Assembly (NCBI GenBank): GCA_016931655.1
Contig: JAFGEJ010000046.1
Location: 1 to 34,248, forward strand
Origin: Phycisphaerae bacterium
GTDB taxonomy: Bacteria; Planctomycetota; Phycisphaerae; SM23-33
DNA length: 34,248 nt
Direction: 5' to 3'
The notes beneath the pieces are model-generated. The model did not search any database and was not told where the DNA came from. It worked only from the letters and a program-made list of their open reading frames with translations. Position 1 is the stretch's first letter. Each line of letters begins with the position of its first letter. The translations under genes were made by a program, and so were the position numbers. Below, piece by piece: positions 34,079-34,248 of this stretch.

Positions 34079-34248
34079 GAATTGCGAATTACGGATTTCT
34101 GATAGTAGCCACGGGCGCAAGCCCGTGGGAATCGATTCCCCTTTCATTCGGGGAGCCCCGTAGATGGCATAAGCAAAGACGATCTCCTTCGCAGGTCGAG
34201 GTATACTCGCCTGAAGAATGCTATGGTGGCATTCGATAAGTGGCCCGA
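34079..34248. repeat. Region after rnfB with hairpin repeats, no gene seen
   Basis: No coding sequence is supported. At 34109-34128 CCACGGGCGCAAGCCCGTGG forms an 8-bp stem with a GCAA (GNRA-type) loop, and GGGAATCGATTCCC (34127-34140) is an overlapping 14-bp perfect palindrome. The stem lies 31 bp after the rnfB stop and could mark the mRNA end, although no U-run follows. Downstream to the window edge nothing recognisable is seen. Confidence 0.55.

Noticed and set aside
32387-34147. A 586-codon minus-strand frame across rnfA and rnfB
   Set aside because: Antisense of rnfA and rnfB, with composition typical of shadows.

Overview
The window looks like one contig of a GC-rich, probably anaerobic bacterium. 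Planctomycetota (Phycisphaerae-like) is my best guess. It rests on the Rnf order C-D-G-E-A-B, a planctomycete-like IspD N-terminus, the split between a MEP-pathway gene and large signalling proteins, and many intergenic palindromes of a kind I associate with such metagenome-derived genomes. This is inference; no rRNA marker is present. I see no tRNA, rRNA, CRISPR array, phage or classical transposase.

Layout. (1) 1-1915, plus: the tail of an acyl-CoA dehydratase activase-like gene, then a GH20 hexosaminidase-type hydrolase. (2) 1929-5700, minus: a PAS-only protein followed by a membrane-bound PAS multi-sensor histidine kinase. (3) 5923-10377, minus: PPC-domain protein, thrS, infC, rpmI, rplT, the classical translation cluster, with a roughly 95-bp palindrome on each side of rpmI. 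(4) 10544-17690, minus: a chemotaxis operon cheY-cheX-cheA-cheR-cheD-cheY-cheX-cheB, with no cheW and with two CheX-type phosphatases. It is flanked by a divergent EAL/HDOD gene (plus) and a methyl-accepting chemotaxis protein (minus), which converge on a strong shared terminator. (5) 22375-26124, plus: xth-type exonuclease, guaA and an enolase-superfamily epimerase overlapping guaA by 4 bp. (6) 26546-27283, minus: ispD. (7) 27572-34078, plus: a small Cys-rich two-helix membrane protein of RseC type, then rnfC, rnfD, rnfG, rnfE, rnfA, rnfB, the complete ion-translocating ferredoxin:NAD+ oxidoreductase.

The most unusual content is between the genes. At least five families of inverted or tandem repeats fill the gaps. 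A 581-bp AT-rich unit with terminal inverted repeats, carrying a four-helix-bundle gene of the 23S rRNA intervening-sequence (IVS) protein family, sits inside the rnf operon between rnfD and rnfG. Four copies of a CCACGGATT-type palindrome bracket rpmI and the rseC-like gene, and one of them supplies the stop codon and last residues of the latter. GCTGA-rich tracts fill two other rnf gaps. A 215-bp hairpin of hairpins separates the enolase-superfamily gene from ispD.

How the parts fit: the Rnf complex, the CoA-dehydratase activase tail and the lack of visible respiratory genes suggest fermentative or anaerobic energy metabolism that exchanges electrons between ferredoxin and NAD+ with ion pumping. 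The chemotaxis and PAS proteins form sensory pathways whose output (flagellar, pilus or other) is not visible here.
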